Assembly (NCBI RefSeq): GCF_012926615.1
Contig: NZ_JABBNU010000010.1
Span: 178,629-242,628 of the forward strand
Origin: Marinigracilibium pacificum
GTDB taxonomy: Bacteria > Bacteroidota > Bacteroidia > Cytophagales > Cyclobacteriaceae
Direction: 5' to 3'
Length of the DNA: 64,000 nucleotides
The notes beneath the pieces are model-generated. The model was not told the origin of the DNA. It worked only from the letters and a program-made list of their open reading frames with translations, and made no database searches. This document shows positions 1-8,788 of the stretch, piece by piece. The number at the start of each line of letters is the position of its first letter. Position 1 is the first letter of the stretch. Position numbers and translations under genes: made by a program.

Positions 1-1277
1 TGGTATTTTGAAATGCGCTGATCAGGTCTGAATGTTCCATCCGGATATCCAGACAAATATCCGGCTCTTGCCACCTTTAATATGTGACTTTTCGCCCAGT
101 GACTTGAAATATCTGTAAATGAACGATTCTGGAAATCCGGGTTTATCGCCGGATTAATTGTTGATGATATCATAGCCGCAAATTCAGCCCGTGTCAAGCT
201 CTGGTCAGGTCTGAAAGTACCATCACTATATCCTGAAAGGAAGCCTTTATTTATTAACGCCGATATTTCCTTTTCAGCCCAATGACCTCTTATATCCCTG
301 AAAGGTATATTTTGGTTACCAAAATTAGCTGACCAGTTAACATTTTCAAGGGTTTTCCAGATGTCAAGAGAAGTGCCTCCCCCAGGTATTCTCCAAATTG
401 AAGTTTCAGATCCTGATGCCTGAATTGCCTCATTTAGCTGCCCGGAAGTTATTGTATTATATTCTGCACTTAAAATATGATGGACAGGCTTTTTACATCC
501 CAATGCTTTATATTCATTGGTTCCATAATCGACCCAGTATCTGGCATTTGACATATAGGTATTTCCCCATACTTCAAGATAGGTCTGTGGCATATGGGCA
601 TCGACATATTGATCGATTATATCCACCCTCATTCCATGGTCCTTCGGATTTCCCCAGCTGGTGCAATAAAGTTTAAAGTCACCAATATATCCGTCATTAC
701 CAGCCTGAGTAATTGCTTTCCTGAATTCTTTAAAGAGATTATGTAATTCAGTAGACTTCCCGTCGAATTCAACTTCGATATCAGTTACAAATCCATCATA
801 ACCTGCTCGGGCAGCATAATAAACAGCATCAGCCTGGGCATACTCATTTCCCGGATAATTATAAGCCCATGCCCATACCTCCAGACCAGCATTTTTATAG
901 GCATTGACAACAGACTTATCCTTATTTTCCTTCCAGATATTTGTTCCATCTGCAACTTTCACATAAATCCTTGACACACCCATTTTAGCCAGATCATTTG
1001 CCAACACTGTATGGCTTGAGTATCCTGTTCCTTCCAGATACCACAACCACATTCCAAGTTTGTTTGTACCTGAAATTCTGGCATTCGAATTTGTATTAAC
1101 ACCTGGTGGTGTACCTGTTTCTAATATGTCCCGGTCATGTGACTTTGGAGAAACGGATCTGATAGATGTTGAAATTTTTGAAGGATGTTCAGTCGGAGAA
1201 ACTTCCTCTTTGTCGCAACTATTTAATAGCACTAACAATAATAGAGCTATTAAATAACCAAGTTTATTCTTTAACAT
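1..1277 (-). CDS. SLH-domain lipoprotein with TIM-barrel-like N-terminal domain, partial (3' end outside window)
   Basis: An uninterrupted reading frame of 425 codons starts at 1277 and runs off the left edge, so the C-terminus is missing. The N-terminus is a lipoprotein signal (hydrophobic stretch, then LLNSC with Cys21). Residues about 60-300 look like a glycosidase-type barrel: a strand reading DGFVTDIEVEF carries alternating acidic residues, and aromatic strands such as WAWAYNYPG follow the same style. I cannot name the family. From about residue 323 come two S-layer homology repeats, each with the xxHWA and GYxDGTFRPDQ signatures, the second truncated by the edge; a third would be expected beyond it. 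It is probably an outer-surface protein attached to peptidoglycan or cell-wall polymer. The family and barrel assignment are inference; the SLH repeats are clear. Confidence 0.85.
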   Translation of the reverse strand, partial: MLKNKLGYLIALLLLVLLNSCDKEEVSPTEHPSKISTSIRSVSPKSHDRDILETGTPPGVNTNSNARISGTNKLGMWLWYLEGTGYSSHTVLANDLAKMGVSRIYVKVADGTNIWKENKDKSVVNAYKNAGLEVWAWAYNYPGNEYAQADAVYYAARAGYDGFVTDIEVEFDGKSTELHNLFKEFRKAITQAGNDGYIGDFKLYCTSWGNPKDHGMRVDIIDQYVDAHMPQTYLEVWGNTYMSNARYWVDYGTNEYKALGCKKPVHHILSAEYNTITSGQLNEAIQASGSETSIWRIPGGGTSLDIWKTLENVNWSANFGNQNIPFRDIRGHWAEKEISALINKGFLSGYSDGTFRPDQSLTRAEFAAMISSTINPAINPDFQNRSFTDISSHWAKSHILKVARAGYLSGYPDGTFRPDQRISKY

Positions 1278-1445
1278 ATTTCAATGGTTTGGTTAAAAGA
1301 TGAATTTCAAATCTATAACCACTGCGAAATTTGACAAAAACCATTGTATCTATATTATGCCTACATTGAGAAATTAATCTGGATTATTATCTCTACAAAC
1401 ACTAATAAAAATGCTTATTTTGGAGCTTATTGGCATATTTTATCA

Positions 1446-3329
1446 CTACAGAGATTTCAGATAGTCAACTAGGCTTTCTCCGGTTTTTAACCCTATTTTC
1501 TTCCGTAAACGGTATCGACTCATGTCAATAGTCTTAGGTGCAACTCCTATTGCAATTGCTATTTCTTTAGAGTTAAAATCAGAACGAAGTAATATGGCAA
1601 GTCTTTTTTCATTTTCAGTTAACCCTCCTCCTATTTGATCAAGTTTTTGGTTAAACTCACTCCATGCAGAACTCTCCAGATACCGGCGATACCATTTTTC
1701 AGAATCAAAATCAATTCTTTTATTATAGTCCTTAAGAATGTCCTTTATACTTTTTCTAATAACACTATCTTCTACCGAGTCATTCTTTATTATCTCACTA
1801 ATTTCGTTACCTAAATCACCTAGAATTTTATGCTTTTCCTGAATTAATGAACGTTGGTTTAACAGACTTTCCTGTTTCTGCTCTAGCAATGTTTTAAGCT
1901 GTTCCTTTTCTAATTCAAGTATCCTGAGCCTCCTATAATCAGCTTTTTCATTTTCTATTGAATATCTAAATTCTGCATTTTTCCTTTTGCTTAACTGCAC
2001 AAAGTATATGTAGCAGAAAATCACAAAAGCCAATATTAGAATAACTATGACTAATACTATTCTGTCTGATATTATCTCAAGTCGATGTTCCTTGTTTGCT
2101 AACTCCAATTTTTGACTGGCAAGCAGATACTTTTGTTTTTCTACTATTTCTTCAATCCTGCTTTTCTGTTCTGAAAATTTTAATGAATCTTTTAATTCAT
2201 AAGACTTCTTTAAATAATGGTAAGCATTCTGATAGTTTGCTATTTCTTTATTCAATTCACTATTTATAAAATAGTATTTACTCATATCAATACTTGAAGA
2301 GTCAATAGTTTCTAATTTATTTTGACTTTTCAAAAAATAACTCCAGGCTTCCTCAGTTTGATTCTCAGACAGTTTTAACTCAACAAGACTCAAATAGGTG
2401 ATAAACTCATTTTCACCCATATCCAATGAATCATAAATTTGAGCAGCAGAAAAATAATATGCTTCTGAAAGTAATGGATTTGACTTTGTATCAAAATATA
2501 ATTTCCCTAGATTAAACTGAGTGCTTGCAAAACCTCTTAGATAGCCATATTCCTTAAATTTAGAAGATGCTTCTAGTAAAACAGGTATGGCTTTTTCTGG
2601 CAGGTTATCATCAATAAATACTGCTGCAATATTGTTCAGACTTTGAGCTATTCCAATTGGATTTTGGTTTATTGAATCATAATAAATAGCTTCATTTAGA
2701 TATTTTAGAGCCTCCTGATAATTACCTATCTTTTTATAAACTGACCCGATATTACTAGCTGTACTTGCCAGATTTGTCTGACTACTCATACGTTTTTTCA
2801 CCTCATAACCTAATAGATAATATTTCAGGGCAGAATCATATTGAAATTGCACATGTTTTACCAACCCAATGTTATTCAATGCCTTAGCATAGAATGAACT
2901 ATCAATTTGTTTTGCCAGGTCTAGTGACTCTTTTAAAATTGATTCGGCATGATGATATTCACCCTGGTAATAATACCCTAACCCAAGAGCTAATTTATTT
3001 TGAAGAATTAAACGCTCATTTTTTATCCTTTGTATTAAAATAGTATTACTCTTCAATATTGAAAGGGCGGTATCAATATCATTTAACATGAAATAAACTT
3101 CAGCACTGCGAATTTTTGACAAAACTATAAGTTCCTGTTCGTCACATTCAATTGCAGACTGATAACCTTTATTAAATGAACTTAGAGCATCATACAAGTC
3201 ATGTTTTCGTTGTTCAAGACCCAACTGCAGATATTTTTCCGCAGGACATTCATCTTCTAAACTATTATGATTTGGTATTAATAATGATGCTATCAAAAAT
3301 CTAAAAATAAATAAAATGCTAATTGACAT
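1446..3329 (-). CDS. TPR-repeat membrane regulator with C-terminal LuxR-type HTH
   Basis: This 627-residue protein has an N-terminal signal sequence, tandem tetratricopeptide repeats over roughly residues 30-330 (for example repeated A-x-x-Y-x-x-A-L-x-Y patterns), a predicted coiled coil, one transmembrane segment at about 422-445 (IVLVIVILILAFVIFCYIYF), a second coiled coil, and a helix-turn-helix at about 569-620 (LTENEKRLAILL...SKEIAIAIGVAPKTIDMSRYRLRKKIGL). This architecture is common in Bacteroidota, where periplasmic TPRs are thought to sense a signal and the cytoplasmic HTH to act on DNA. The HTH resembles the GerE/LuxR class. It stands alone, so its target is unknown. Domain layout is read directly; sensing and DNA binding are inferred from the architecture. 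Confidence 0.85.
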   Translation of the reverse strand: MSISILFIFRFLIASLLIPNHNSLEDECPAEKYLQLGLEQRKHDLYDALSSFNKGYQSAIECDEQELIVLSKIRSAEVYFMLNDIDTALSILKSNTILIQRIKNERLILQNKLALGLGYYYQGEYHHAESILKESLDLAKQIDSSFYAKALNNIGLVKHVQFQYDSALKYYLLGYEVKKRMSSQTNLASTASNIGSVYKKIGNYQEALKYLNEAIYYDSINQNPIGIAQSLNNIAAVFIDDNLPEKAIPVLLEASSKFKEYGYLRGFASTQFNLGKLYFDTKSNPLLSEAYYFSAAQIYDSLDMGENEFITYLSLVELKLSENQTEEAWSYFLKSQNKLETIDSSSIDMSKYYFINSELNKEIANYQNAYHYLKKSYELKDSLKFSEQKSRIEEIVEKQKYLLASQKLELANKEHRLEIISDRIVLVIVILILAFVIFCYIYFVQLSKRKNAEFRYSIENEKADYRRLRILELEKEQLKTLLEQKQESLLNQRSLIQEKHKILGDLGNEISEIIKNDSVEDSVIRKSIKDILKDYNKRIDFDSEKWYRRYLESSAWSEFNQKLDQIGGGLTENEKRLAILLRSDFNSKEIAIAIGVAPKTIDMSRYRLRKKIGLKTGESLVDYLKSL

Positions 3330-3419
3330 TTTATAATAAGTATAAGGTTGAAAGAAAAATAAATAATGATAGACATTACTATAATATTACAACCTTATTC
3401 ATAAAAGTCAAGGGATAAT

Positions 3420-3626
3420 TTACTTTATAGCCATCTTTAAAATTCGGAAAGGCAATAAAATCAGATCTCTTAATATATTGAATGCAAGTTCGATTGATAG
3501 TCCCAATATTGTAAAGGGTAAAGAAAGTACCCAGACTACCGGAAATAAGAAGAAAACCAATAGTGCCAACGGCCAGCATACTGCTAACAGGATCATCCAA
3601 AGTAAAAATGCTATAAATGTTCTCAT
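3420..3626 (-). CDS. Small two-helix membrane protein
   Basis: This 68-residue protein is almost entirely hydrophobic, with two or three membrane segments (AFLLWMILLAVCWPLALLVF and VVWVLSLPFTILGLSIELAF) followed by an amphipathic, lysine-containing tail. I chose the ATG at 3626 because it puts the hydrophobic stretch right after a short MRTF start; an in-frame ATG at 3656 would add ten polar residues. No family is recognised. A second frame at 3379-3600 on the same strand is treated as a shadow because it lacks a protein-like composition. Confidence 0.6.
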   Translation of the reverse strand: MRTFIAFLLWMILLAVCWPLALLVFFLFPVVWVLSLPFTILGLSIELAFNILRDLILLPFRILKMAIK

Positions 3627-3739
3627 ATCTTCAATTGTTTGATTATAGATATACAATTATCTCACCAAACACATAAACACTTTATTTACAACAAGTTAAC
3701 AATTGATAGCCAAGCAAAAACTATTCAGTATTGAACAGG

Positions 3740-3761
3740 TTTTGTACGAAAATGTACAAAA
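3740..3761. promoter_or_regulatory. Perfect inverted repeat, candidate operator upstream of the VLRF1-like gene
   Basis: Eight-base arms TTTTGTAC and GTACAAAA are separated by six bases, a perfect 8-6-8 inverted repeat. It lies 55 bases upstream of the start at 3817 and 113 bases upstream of the divergent small membrane protein. The symmetry and position suggest a dimeric-regulator operator, but an RNA hairpin is also possible. No regulator is identified. Confidence 0.4.
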
Positions 3762-3816
3762 TTTATAATCATGAACTCGGATTGAAAAATGCTAGTAAAA
3801 TGATATTTTTGACAAT

Positions 3817-4464
3817 ATGAAAAGAAAGATTCTGGATATTGATTCATTGAATGACCTTTTGGAAAAAATCAACTCCGATCCGGATATTGAAATCACCTAT
3901 GAACCTGAAAAATGCAGAATCATTGTTTCTAAAGAAGATAAACGGGATTTTATCCGCATTCCCCTGCCCTCCATTTATGAAAACGGTGAGGTTACAGAGG
4001 TATCCAGACATTTTACCATTGCTTTAATTGAAACAGGTCATGCTGCCCTTGCACTATGTGACGAAGAGGAAATACTTGAACATAAAGTATTCAAATCATA
4101 TATGGTTAGAAAGAAGCAGGGAAAAAGTCAACTCAAGTATTTAAAAACCAAAGGAAAATCAAGAGCGGGTTCACGAGTAAGACTTGCCAATGCTTTAGAG
4201 TTTTTCGAAAATATCAATACCAGACTTCAAAATTATCACGATCAATATTCAATTGATATAATTGCCTTAAGTTGCAATAAAACTGTTTTTCCATTTTTAT
4301 TCAGCTCAAAAATTGAGCCACCATTCAAGAAAAAGGATGATAGAATATATAAAATCCCACGATATGTAGATACTCCAGGGTATGAAGAACTCACTGATAC
4401 TTACGAATATTTAATAAATGGAGAATATTTTACTGAAGGAGATAATTTTATTATCGAGATCTAA
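3817..4464 (+). CDS. Probable bacterial VLRF1 (Vms1-like release factor) domain protein
   Basis: The 215-residue product carries a block at about 91-140 that I recognise as the VLRF1 signature of eukaryotic Vms1/ANKZF1: a YMVRKKQGKSQ stretch (R98, G102, S104, Q105), a basic KTKGKSRAGSR stretch, then an aromatic helix ending RLQNY. In Vms1 the glutamine of the GSQ-like loop is needed to cut nascent chains from peptidyl-tRNA during ribosome-associated quality control; Q105 sits at the matching place. Residues 63-80 (VSRHFTIALIETGHAALAL) fit the preceding strand that carries the conserved GHAA-type turn. The eukaryotic zinc finger, ankyrin and VIM regions are absent. A role in releasing chains from stalled 50S ribosomes is inference. 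The convergent neighbour overlaps by four bases. Confidence 0.72.
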   Translation: MKRKILDIDSLNDLLEKINSDPDIEITYEPEKCRIIVSKEDKRDFIRIPLPSIYENGEVTEVSRHFTIALIETGHAALALCDEEEILEHKVFKSYMVRKKQGKSQLKYLKTKGKSRAGSRVRLANALEFFENINTRLQNYHDQYSIDIIALSCNKTVFPFLFSSKIEPPFKKKDDRIYKIPRYVDTPGYEELTDTYEYLINGEYFTEGDNFIIEI

Positions 4465-5021
4465 TCAACTCTCGATGCATCAATAAGGTCTAGTGCAAAA
4501 ACCTCATCTTCCCACCCCAAAAATTTTGTTTTGCCTTTTCCTTTATAGTTTAGAAACCATGATTTTATAATCTCGGCTATTGAGGGATATTTCGCCATCA
4601 ATTCTTCAAAGGTATTAAGATTTTGCAAATTGTTTTTCGGGTGACCTAAAGGAACGGCAAGAATTTTATCATCAGATTCACCGTTATCCTTTAATCGCAA
4701 AACACCTATTGGAATGATCTCTAAAATCGTGCCTTTCGATACTGAACCAGAAAGCAATATAACATCCAATGGATCACCATCGCCTCCATCTGATTTTGAT
4801 AGTAATGTGCCCTTTATATATCCATAATTACCTGGATAACCTAAATAGTCAATCACCCGAGGCTTTCCGTCAACGGAGTCTTGTTCAATTAAGCCGGTAG
4901 TTTTATTTACTTCGTATTTTTCAATCGTTCCAGCCGGTATTTCAACCATCATTTCGATTGGCTGAGTCTGAGAAAACAAGGCAGATGGAATTAAAAGCAA
5001 AAAAAGATATATCAATTTCAT
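4461..5021 (-). CDS. ppa: Inorganic pyrophosphatase with N-terminal signal peptide
   Basis: The 186-residue protein has the soluble family I pyrophosphatase signature D81-G-D83-P-L-D86, followed by D117-D118-K119, which in the family bind magnesium and the pyrophosphate. The first 17 residues form a hydrophobic signal sequence ending ALFSQ, so the enzyme is probably exported to the periplasm, unlike the usual cytosolic enzyme. Its start overlaps the stop of the upstream DUF4268 gene by four bases, so the two are probably co-transcribed with exonuclease III. Substrate in the periplasm is unknown. Family assignment is strong; location is predicted from the signal only. Confidence 0.92.
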   Translation of the reverse strand: MKLIYLFLLLIPSALFSQTQPIEMMVEIPAGTIEKYEVNKTTGLIEQDSVDGKPRVIDYLGYPGNYGYIKGTLLSKSDGGDGDPLDVILLSGSVSKGTILEIIPIGVLRLKDNGESDDKILAVPLGHPKNNLQNLNTFEELMAKYPSIAEIIKSWFLNYKGKGKTKFLGWEDEVFALDLIDASRVD

Positions 5022-5482
5022 CCCTTAAAAATTTCGAATGCATAATTAGCAGTCGACCAGAATTCATCCAGAATTATCAAATTCTTTTTAAAGAATGAAA
5101 TCATCTCTGGCCAGTCGTTTTCGTTCATTATTTTAACTCCTTCAAGCACCTGATAATAACCAGGTTGGGGTATACCATATCGATATTCTCCCGGTGCATT
5201 GAGAATCCATTCCTCTCCGGATTCTGACTCAAGCATTTTTTCAAGTTCAACTAATTGATCAAATAATAAGGAACTGATATCTGCATCTTTATGCTCGACA
5301 GCAATACCACACCAGGCCAATTTATCTTTTGCATCCAGTTTAAACCTGATCCCTTTAACCCCGGTCTTATAATTGATCCAGTTTACTTTTAATCCATCAG
5401 CAGAAGGGACAGGCTTCATAAACTGTCCCAGTTTTGTCCAGAATTCTTTCCTTATTGCTGAAGCGGCTTCTTTGGAATACAT
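5018..5482 (-). CDS. DUF4268 family protein
   Basis: This 154-residue protein matches the DUF4268 family by its overall pattern: an N-terminal FWTKLGQFM segment, a central KLDAKDKLAWCGIAVEH strand region, and a C-terminal SFFKKNLIILDEFW helix. Relatives occur alone or attached to nucleases, and the fold is thought to be nuclease-related, but no catalytic residues can be assigned here. It sits between the secreted pyrophosphatase (four-base overlap) and exonuclease III (one-base overlap), which suggests one transcription unit but does not define its job. Confidence 0.75.
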   Translation of the reverse strand: MYSKEAASAIRKEFWTKLGQFMKPVPSADGLKVNWINYKTGVKGIRFKLDAKDKLAWCGIAVEHKDADISSLLFDQLVELEKMLESESGEEWILNAPGEYRYGIPQPGYYQVLEGVKIMNENDWPEMISFFKKNLIILDEFWSTANYAFEIFKG

Positions 5483-6246
5483 TAAACTTCCAGTTTTATA
5501 CTAACAGGGCAATGATCTGATTCGAAATAATCAGGATGGATTCCGGTATCTTTAATATCACCAATCAATGATTCACTTACAAGGAAGTAATCAATACGCC
5601 AGCCAATATTCTTTTCTCTGGCTCCTGCACGGTAGCTCCACCAGCTGTAAGCGACTGTTTCCGGGTTATAATATCGGAATGTATCAACCAGACCTGATTC
5701 TATGAAAGCAGTCATTCCATCGATTTCTTGCTGGGTATATCCGGCAGTCTTGTTGTAATTCGATTTGGGTCTGGCAATATCAATTGGCTGATGTGCCACA
5801 TTAAAATCACCACATACTACAACAGGTTTTTTGCTCTCTAATCCTTTTAAAAACTTTAAAAAATCTTTATCCCATTCAGTTCTATACGGAAGCCTTTTAA
5901 GTCCTGAGGATGAATTTGGAACATATACAGTTACCAGGTAAAAAGTTTCAAACTCTGCAGTCAATACTCTACCTTCATTATCATGTTCGTCAATTCCGAT
6001 TCCATTTGTAACAGATAAGGGCTCGTGTTTTGATAAAATTGCGGTTCCGGAATATCCTTTTTTCTCTGCACTATTCGAAAATACATGATACCCATCCAAT
6101 TCCTCTAAAGCTTCCTGAACCTGATCATCCTGGGCTTTAGTTTCCTGAACACAAAGTATGTCGGGTTGAAGTTGAGATAATGAATCTAAAAAACCTTTTC
6201 TTACCGCTGCTCTGATTCCATTCAGATTCCAGGAAACTATATTCAT
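5482..6246 (-). CDS. xth: Exodeoxyribonuclease III / AP endonuclease
   Basis: A 254-residue endonuclease-exonuclease-phosphatase fold enzyme with the family motifs in order: MNIVSWNLNGIRAAV at the start, CVQETKAQ (catalytic Glu), CGDFNVAH (Asp and Asn), RIDYFLVS, and the C-terminal SDHCPVSI (Asp-His pair). ExoIII cuts DNA at abasic sites and removes 3' blocking groups in base excision repair. I prefer the start at 6246 because homologues begin MNIVSWN; an ATG two codons earlier at 6252 is also in frame. It is the first gene of the three-gene minus-strand cluster. Confidence 0.95.
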   Translation of the reverse strand: MNIVSWNLNGIRAAVRKGFLDSLSQLQPDILCVQETKAQDDQVQEALEELDGYHVFSNSAEKKGYSGTAILSKHEPLSVTNGIGIDEHDNEGRVLTAEFETFYLVTVYVPNSSSGLKRLPYRTEWDKDFLKFLKGLESKKPVVVCGDFNVAHQPIDIARPKSNYNKTAGYTQQEIDGMTAFIESGLVDTFRYYNPETVAYSWWSYRAGAREKNIGWRIDYFLVSESLIGDIKDTGIHPDYFESDHCPVSIKLEV

Positions 6247-6403
6247 GATCATTTACTTTTTTAAGTTATATTTCAATCTGTTTAACAAAAATTACCTTTT
6301 TGAAGATATAATCAGCAATAAGCCATATTCTTCCCTAAGCAATTAAATTTAAATCTAATTCCATTCTTTCTATCTGACAACAATTTTCACCCTCACATAA
6401 AAT

Positions 6404-6430
6404 AAAAGCCCGGCTTTTGACCGGGCTTTT
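6404..6430. terminator. Rho-independent terminator, bidirectional
   Basis: A ten-base stem (AAAAGCCCGG with CCGGGCTTTT) encloses a seven-base loop and gives U-rich ends on both strands. It lies 22 bases past the stop of the maltose phosphorylase gene on the minus strand. Confidence 0.85.
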
Positions 6431-6452
6431 TAAAATTTATGTCTTCAACTAA

Positions 6453-8762
6453 TTAGAATGCCATTTCTTTTTTGGCTTTACCTTCAACAGTAATTGGACT
6501 TCCCTTGAAAATAATATCAAGGTCCTCACCAGATTCGTTGGTTACTTCTACTCCATGTTTAGACACATCAACTTTTAAGACAACATCTCTGTAGTTAATC
6601 TTAAAAGAATATCCTTGCCATTTTGAAGGTAAAAATGGATTTAGATGCAATTTCTCATCTTTAATATCCATACCACCAAACCCTTTGACAACTGCCATCC
6701 ACGTTCCTGCCATTGAAGTAGTATGACACCCGTCTTCTGTATCATTATTGTAATCATCTAGGTCTAATCTTGCAGTACGAAGATACATCTCATAGGCTTT
6801 GTCTTCCATTCCTAATTTCGAAGCAAGAATCGAATGTACACATGGTGAAAGAGAAGACTCATGAACAGTCATTGGCTCATAGAATTCGAAATTTCTTCTA
6901 ATTTCATCTTCAGTAAATTCATCTTCAAAGAAATATAAACCTTGAAGTACGTCTGCCTGCTTGATAAAACAAGATCTTAAAATACGATCCCACGACCAAT
7001 TTTGATTTATTGGTCTGTCTTCCTTAGCCAAGTCCTTAACCTGGATTAATTCTTTATCAAGGAAACCATCCTGTTGAAGATATACCTTTCTTTCCTCATC
7101 ATAAGGATAGTACATGTTATCGATGATCTTCTTCCAGTTTTGAGTTTCCTTATCAAAATCGAAGTTCACTGCACCAGAAATACGTTTTAAATCTTCCGGA
7201 TTATTTTCTTTAACATAATCCATAGACTCAAGAGTATATCTCAATGTCCATGCAGCGATATAGTTAGTGTACCAGTTATTATTAACGTTATTCTCATATT
7301 CGTTAGGTCCGGTAACACCTAGCATTACATATTTTTGTTTAGCCTCAGACCAATTCACACGTTGTGCCCAAAACCTTGAAATTCCGATTAAGACTTCAAG
7401 ACCGTACTCTCCCAAGTAAGATTTATCACCTGTATATCTGGTATAATCATATATGGCATAGGCAATTGCTCCGTTACGGTGAATTTCCTCAAAAGTGATT
7501 TCCCACTCATTATGGCACTCTTCACCATTCATGGTAACCATTGGGTAAAGAGCAGCTCCATTTTTAAAGCCTAGCTTTTCAGCATTTTCAATTGCTTTCT
7601 GCAAATGCTTATAGCGGTAAACCAGTAGATTTCTTGCAACATGACTATTAGAAGTACTCATATAGAAAGGCAAGCAGTATGCTTCAGTATCCCAGTAAGT
7701 ACTTCCACCGTATTTCTCACCGGTAAATCCTTTAGGACCAATATTCAGTCTTGGATCTTCACCAGTATAAGTTTGATTTAACTGAAATATGTTAAATCTA
7801 ATTCCCTGTTGTGCAGCAACATCACCTTTTATAACAACATCAGACTCAACCCACTTATTAGCCCAGGCATCAGCCTGCTCTTTTTTCATTTGGTCAAATC
7901 CTTTGGAAGAAACTTTTGCTAACTGCTCATTTGCAACACTCGATAAGTCATCGATCTTATGATTTTCAGATGAGATATTTGCCGCATACTTATAAATAGT
8001 TACGGTTTCACCTGAATTGATTACACTTTCGATAATGTTTGAGGCATATTTCTCTTTCTCTACCAGCTCAGGGTTGAGAGTTAATTCTGACCCATTGTGA
8101 ACTACTGCAAATTTCATTGCAGAACACACATAGAAGTTGGTCTTTTTAGTTGATGCTGTTACCCACGCTGATCCATCAAATGCTGATTGATCAACACTAT
8201 TCCAGAACTTTTCATCATAATTTGAATCTTCATTCACAACATCAAAATCAATATATGGTTCAATTTTGATTGGAGCCGAAAAGTTCTTAGCTGTTATTTT
8301 ATATTCAATTGCACCTGTTTCATCATCAACAATACTGCAGAAACGTGTAGCTTTTACCTCAACCTGATTTCCATTTTGAAGTGTAGCAACGAATGACCTT
8401 TCCAGATACCCTTCTTTCATATTCAGCACTCTTCTGAAATCAGAAACTTTTGCCTTAGCCAGATCAAGAGCTTCACCGTCAATCCAGATATTTATACCCA
8501 CCCAGTTTGCAGCATTAAGTACTTTTGCAAAATAATCTGGGTATCCGTTTTTCCACCATCCAACTCTGGTTTTATCAGGATAATAAACTCCCGCTACATA
8601 ATTACCCTGGAGAGAATCACCTGAATATTGTTCTTCGAAATTGGCTCTTTGTCCCATTCGACCGTTACCAAGTGAAAAGATACTTTCTGAAACACGGTTT
8701 AATTCAGGATCGAATCCTTCTTCAATTATATTCCATTCATCATGGATGATGTAATCTTTCAT
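6453..8762 (-). CDS. Glycoside hydrolase family 65 phosphorylase, probably maltose phosphorylase
   Basis: A 769-residue GH65 enzyme, full length for the family. It has the N-terminal beta-sandwich (IFSLGNGRMGQRANFEE), then the (alpha/alpha)6 catalytic barrel with GGSTYWDTEAYCLPFY and the GPNEYENNVNNNWYTNY motif. The glutamate in that motif is E488, matching the general acid of Lactobacillus maltose phosphorylase. GH65 phosphorylases split alpha-glucosides with phosphate to beta-glucose 1-phosphate and a free sugar. The adjacent beta-phosphoglucomutase, which needs exactly the beta anomer, supports phosphorolysis. Maltose is the likely substrate, but trehalose or kojibiose phosphorylase cannot be excluded from sequence alone. 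No signal peptide, so it is cytoplasmic. Confidence 0.9.
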   Translation of the reverse strand: MKDYIIHDEWNIIEEGFDPELNRVSESIFSLGNGRMGQRANFEEQYSGDSLQGNYVAGVYYPDKTRVGWWKNGYPDYFAKVLNAANWVGINIWIDGEALDLAKAKVSDFRRVLNMKEGYLERSFVATLQNGNQVEVKATRFCSIVDDETGAIEYKITAKNFSAPIKIEPYIDFDVVNEDSNYDEKFWNSVDQSAFDGSAWVTASTKKTNFYVCSAMKFAVVHNGSELTLNPELVEKEKYASNIIESVINSGETVTIYKYAANISSENHKIDDLSSVANEQLAKVSSKGFDQMKKEQADAWANKWVESDVVIKGDVAAQQGIRFNIFQLNQTYTGEDPRLNIGPKGFTGEKYGGSTYWDTEAYCLPFYMSTSNSHVARNLLVYRYKHLQKAIENAEKLGFKNGAALYPMVTMNGEECHNEWEITFEEIHRNGAIAYAIYDYTRYTGDKSYLGEYGLEVLIGISRFWAQRVNWSEAKQKYVMLGVTGPNEYENNVNNNWYTNYIAAWTLRYTLESMDYVKENNPEDLKRISGAVNFDFDKETQNWKKIIDNMYYPYDEERKVYLQQDGFLDKELIQVKDLAKEDRPINQNWSWDRILRSCFIKQADVLQGLYFFEDEFTEDEIRRNFEFYEPMTVHESSLSPCVHSILASKLGMEDKAYEMYLRTARLDLDDYNNDTEDGCHTTSMAGTWMAVVKGFGGMDIKDEKLHLNPFLPSKWQGYSFKINYRDVVLKVDVSKHGVEVTNESGEDLDIIFKGSPITVEGKAKKEMAF

Positions 8763-8788
8763 ACAGTATTTATGTTTATCTATTTGGG

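Noticed and set aside
398-1257. Two plus-strand frames in the first 1.3 kb (398-676 and 1060-1257)
   Set aside because: They lie opposite the continuous SLH-lipoprotein frame on the minus strand, which has a signal peptide and clear repeats.
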